Position numbers and translations under genes: made by a program
Shown: one piece after another, positions 62,629 to 62,820 of the stretch
Layout of the letters: every line of letters starts with the position of its first letter
Numbering within the stretch: the stretch's first letter is position 1
Source: an uncultured Polaribacter sp.
GTDB lineage: Bacteria > Bacteroidota > Bacteroidia > Flavobacteriales > Flavobacteriaceae
DNA length: 62,820 nt
NCBI GenBank assembly: GCA_905480405.1
Contig: CAJQQH010000041.1
Span: 1-62,820, forward strand
Reading direction: 5' to 3'
The notes under the pieces: generated by a model
What the model was told of the DNA's origin: nothing
Databases searched by the model: none
What the model saw: the letters and a program-made list of their open reading frames with translations, nothing else

Positions 62629-62820
62629 TTGAATCTAAATTTCTCCATAATAATCCCAGTTTATAATCGTCCAAATGAAATTGACGAGTTGTTAGAAAGT
62701 CTTGTAAAACAAGATTTCTCTGATGATTTTGAAGTCTTAATTATTGAAGATGGTTCTACTCAAAAAAGCAATGTAATTGTTGAGAAATATGAATCAAATT
62801 TAAATTTAAAATACTTTTTT
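62629..62820 (+). CDS. Glycosyltransferase family 2, N-terminal part only
   Basis: The frame opens with a TTG at 62629 and continues past the window end; 64 codons are visible. The product begins MNLNFSIIIPVYNRPNEIDELLESL and goes on to FEVLIIEDGST, the classical GT-A start of family 2 (SIIIPVYNR and the EDGS nucleotide-sugar site). An in-frame stop lies two codons before the TTG and no ATG is found in the visible part, so TTG is the start. Sugar donor and acceptor cannot be told. Confidence 0.88.
   Translation, partial: MNLNFSIIIPVYNRPNEIDELLESLVKQDFSDDFEVLIIEDGSTQKSNVIVEKYESNLNLKYFF

Overview
The window is a dense, AT-rich stretch of chromosome from a marine Bacteroidota bacterium, most likely a Flavobacteriaceae member close to Polaribacter or Tenacibaculum. 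The evidence is the gliding genes gldF and gldG, a DUF4835/PorD-type secretion gene, SusC-like TonB receptor architecture, Bacteroidota-only families (DUF4249, DUF2911, DUF6913, the divergent omega subunit), frequent TTG starts, and many copies of the Bacteroidota -7 promoter element TAnnTTTG. No rRNA, tRNA, CRISPR array, prophage or intact insertion sequence was seen, and no gene-free stretch exceeds 300 bases.

Layout. Positions 1-8570 (minus strand) hold an ACP phosphodiesterase/gamma-glutamyltransferase pair and a four-gene outer-membrane operon: unknown secreted protein, STN-type TonB receptor, DUF4249 lipoprotein, and a secreted protein with a plug-like domain but no barrel. dnaN follows. 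Positions 10075-15380 are a plus-strand cassette of PIG-L deacetylase, an unlisted 35-residue membrane peptide, a sodium:solute symporter and a Gfo/Idh/MocA oxidoreductase. Positions 15399-23016 include DUF4386 and DUF2911 proteins, an aquaporin, gldFG and a GNAT/monooxygenase/SAM-hydrolase operon. Positions 23145-26543 run phoH, purC and three unknown proteins; terC and a TauE-type exporter follow on the minus strand.

Positions 28427-41122 look like a two-carbon metabolism region. An AraC regulator diverges from an AldB-like aldehyde dehydrogenase and a DUF779 protein. Next come an IS1 InsA-like zinc-ribbon/HTH protein, a porin, a DUF4212/symporter pair, a small membrane protein, a CrbS-like symporter-histidine kinase, a receiver-only response regulator, another small membrane protein, and acetyl-CoA synthetase. 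Together they could take up acetate (or make it from acetaldehyde), sense it and activate it to acetyl-CoA.

Positions 41298-54409 hold an ABC exporter, a NUDIX/aminotransferase pair, an M42 peptidase, an ABC ATPase with a giant permease-M1 aminopeptidase fusion, a lysoplasmalogenase, DoxX and a phytase-like lipoprotein. Positions 54509-62820 are housekeeping: dapA, ferritin, bamD-omega-coaBC-DUF4835-recN, fabI, an unknown protein and the start of a family 2 glycosyltransferase.

The most interesting items are the acetate module with its InsA-like candidate regulator and receiver-only response regulator, small membrane proteins next to each symporter-domain gene, a 21-bp-spaced direct repeat between araC and the aldehyde dehydrogenase gene, and several inverted or tandem repeats placed at promoters.
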